This document shows positions 7,312-7,700 of a DNA stretch of 7,700 nucleotides, piece by piece. Location of the stretch: NCBI GenBank assembly GCA_900553925.1, contig USFH01000103.1:1-7700 (forward strand). The letters run 5' to 3'. The DNA comes from an uncultured Clostridium sp. (GTDB lineage Bacteria > Bacillota > Clostridia > Lachnospirales > Lachnospiraceae). The notes beneath the pieces are model-generated. The model was not told the DNA's origin. It searched no databases and worked only from the letters and a program-made list of their open reading frames with translations. A program made the position numbers and the translations under genes. Within the stretch, counting starts at the first letter, position 1, and each line of letters starts with the position of its first letter.

Positions 7312-7566
7312 ACTGTGTTCCTTCCACGTCAGCGTTTTCCATGATTCTCATACCTTAATGGTTCTCCGGTTTCCACATGACTTGTGCAAACCATCTCCCG
7401 CATCAACTGTACTCAGTATATATGGTTTTTCAGCCGCCATCCATCGGTCTTGATTACAGGTTTCTTACGATTTTGTAATATAACGATTATATTATATATT
7501 GATTTGGTGCAGATGCCTATGCAAGAGAGTCGATTTTAGAGCAATCCTTATAATTATCTGATTTTG
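7224..7566. other. Upstream region of bceAB, no convincing gene
   Basis: About 340 nt with no frame I would call a gene apart from the doubtful micro-frames noted separately. The part from 7440 to 7566 is AT-rich and contains TATAAT-like strings on the minus strand (near 7497-7484), but none has a good -35 box at 16-18 nt. A short hairpin, CTGG-AAT-CCAG, lies near 7270-7280. I cannot point to a clear constitutive promoter for the transporter genes, which would suit an activator-dependent promoter; that is inference. Confidence 0.5.
7453..7479. promoter_or_regulatory. Inverted repeat ATTACA-N15-TGTAAT, candidate operator for bceAB
   Basis: ATTACA (7453-7458) and TGTAAT (7474-7479) form a 6-bp inverted repeat with a 15-nt spacer, about 260 nt upstream of the ATPase start and next to AT-rich DNA. 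Characterised bceAB promoters are activated by a response regulator bound to an inverted repeat. Whether this is such a site is a guess: the spacing does not match a motif I can name. Confidence 0.25.
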
Positions 7567-7700
7567 CTCCAGGTCATTTTTTGTATAATTCTTCCGATTT
7601 GGAGTGTTTGCTTGTTTTTCTGCTGTTTTACTCCAACCCACTCTTTGTTCAATTCTTCCAGCTTGGAGCATTTGCTTGTTTTTCTGCTGTTTTACTCCAA
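7567..7700. repeat. 64-bp tandem repeat with alternating TTGGAG/CTCCAA every 32 bp, running off the window
   Basis: Two 64-bp units, 7573-7636 and 7637-7700, match at 53 of 64 positions, and the last 30 positions are identical. CTCCAR and TTGGAG motifs alternate at 7567, 7599, 7631, 7663 and 7695, exactly 32 bp apart. Each neighbouring pair can form a hairpin; the best, 7599-7605 with 7630-7636, is a perfect 7-bp stem (TTGGAGT/ACTCCAA) with a 24-nt loop. A degenerate earlier unit ends in TGCTCCAG (7565-7572), with TTAGAGCA at 7536-7543. The array may continue beyond 7700. The period is not a multiple of three, which argues against coding. The array has no CRISPR-like unique spacers and no transposase nearby. 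Confidence 0.85.

Noticed and set aside
7229..7453. Plus-strand 74-codon frame opening with TTG
   Set aside because: No ribosome binding site before the TTG, no recognisable motif, and it faces against every supported gene in the window.
7492..7700. Minus-strand open frame across the repeat array, 59 codons from an internal ATG and open at the window edge
   Set aside because: The 64-bp repeat is not a multiple of three, so each unit is read in a different frame; the low-complexity K/Q/N-rich product shows no family features.
7567..7700. CRISPR array
   Set aside because: The units are contiguous 64-bp tandem copies without constant-repeat/unique-spacer alternation, and no cas genes are present.

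Overview
The window reads like chromosome from a low-to-mid GC Gram-positive anaerobe of the Clostridia, most likely Lachnospiraceae. This is inferred from the serine hydroxymethyltransferase sequence, GGAGG-type ribosome binding sites, sigma-A-like promoters, a BceAB-type peptide-resistance transporter and a SpoIID-domain envelope protein. No species can be assigned by eye. Every gene I can support lies on the minus strand, so transcription runs from high to low coordinates.

Layout in the direction of transcription. (1) 7224-7700 holds no convincing gene. Its right end carries a 64-bp tandem repeat in which TTGGAG and CTCCAA alternate every 32 bp and which runs off the window edge. It also has an inverted repeat near 7453-7479 and a few overlapping micro-frames. 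(2) 7196-4379 is a translationally coupled pair: a BceA-like ABC ATPase and a BceB/FtsX-like permease with a large extracellular domain. (3) 4378-4045 is intergenic, with a near-consensus promoter followed by a roughly 200-nt structured RNA. I think this is probably 6S RNA, but a cis-acting leader is possible. Its 3' U-tract touches the ribosome binding site of the next gene. (4) 4044-1675 encodes a 789-residue membrane-anchored protein with a C-terminal SpoIID/LytB domain. (5) 1659-751 encodes a YihY/BrkB-family membrane protein, 15 nt downstream and probably in the same transcript. (6) 675-1 is the 5' part of glyA with its own consensus extended -10 promoter.

How the genes may work together: bceAB is probably a self-contained unit for defence against, or sensing of, cell-wall-active peptides. 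The SpoIID-domain protein and YihY are both envelope proteins and probably share a transcript that would have to pass through the structured RNA. GlyA is housekeeping one-carbon metabolism and only a neighbour. I see no clear sign of a wholly new system. The items most worth a second look are the regular 32/64-bp repeat array, the RNA abutting the SpoIID-domain gene, and the SpoIID-domain protein itself, in which the conserved glutamate of the EMP motif is alanine.
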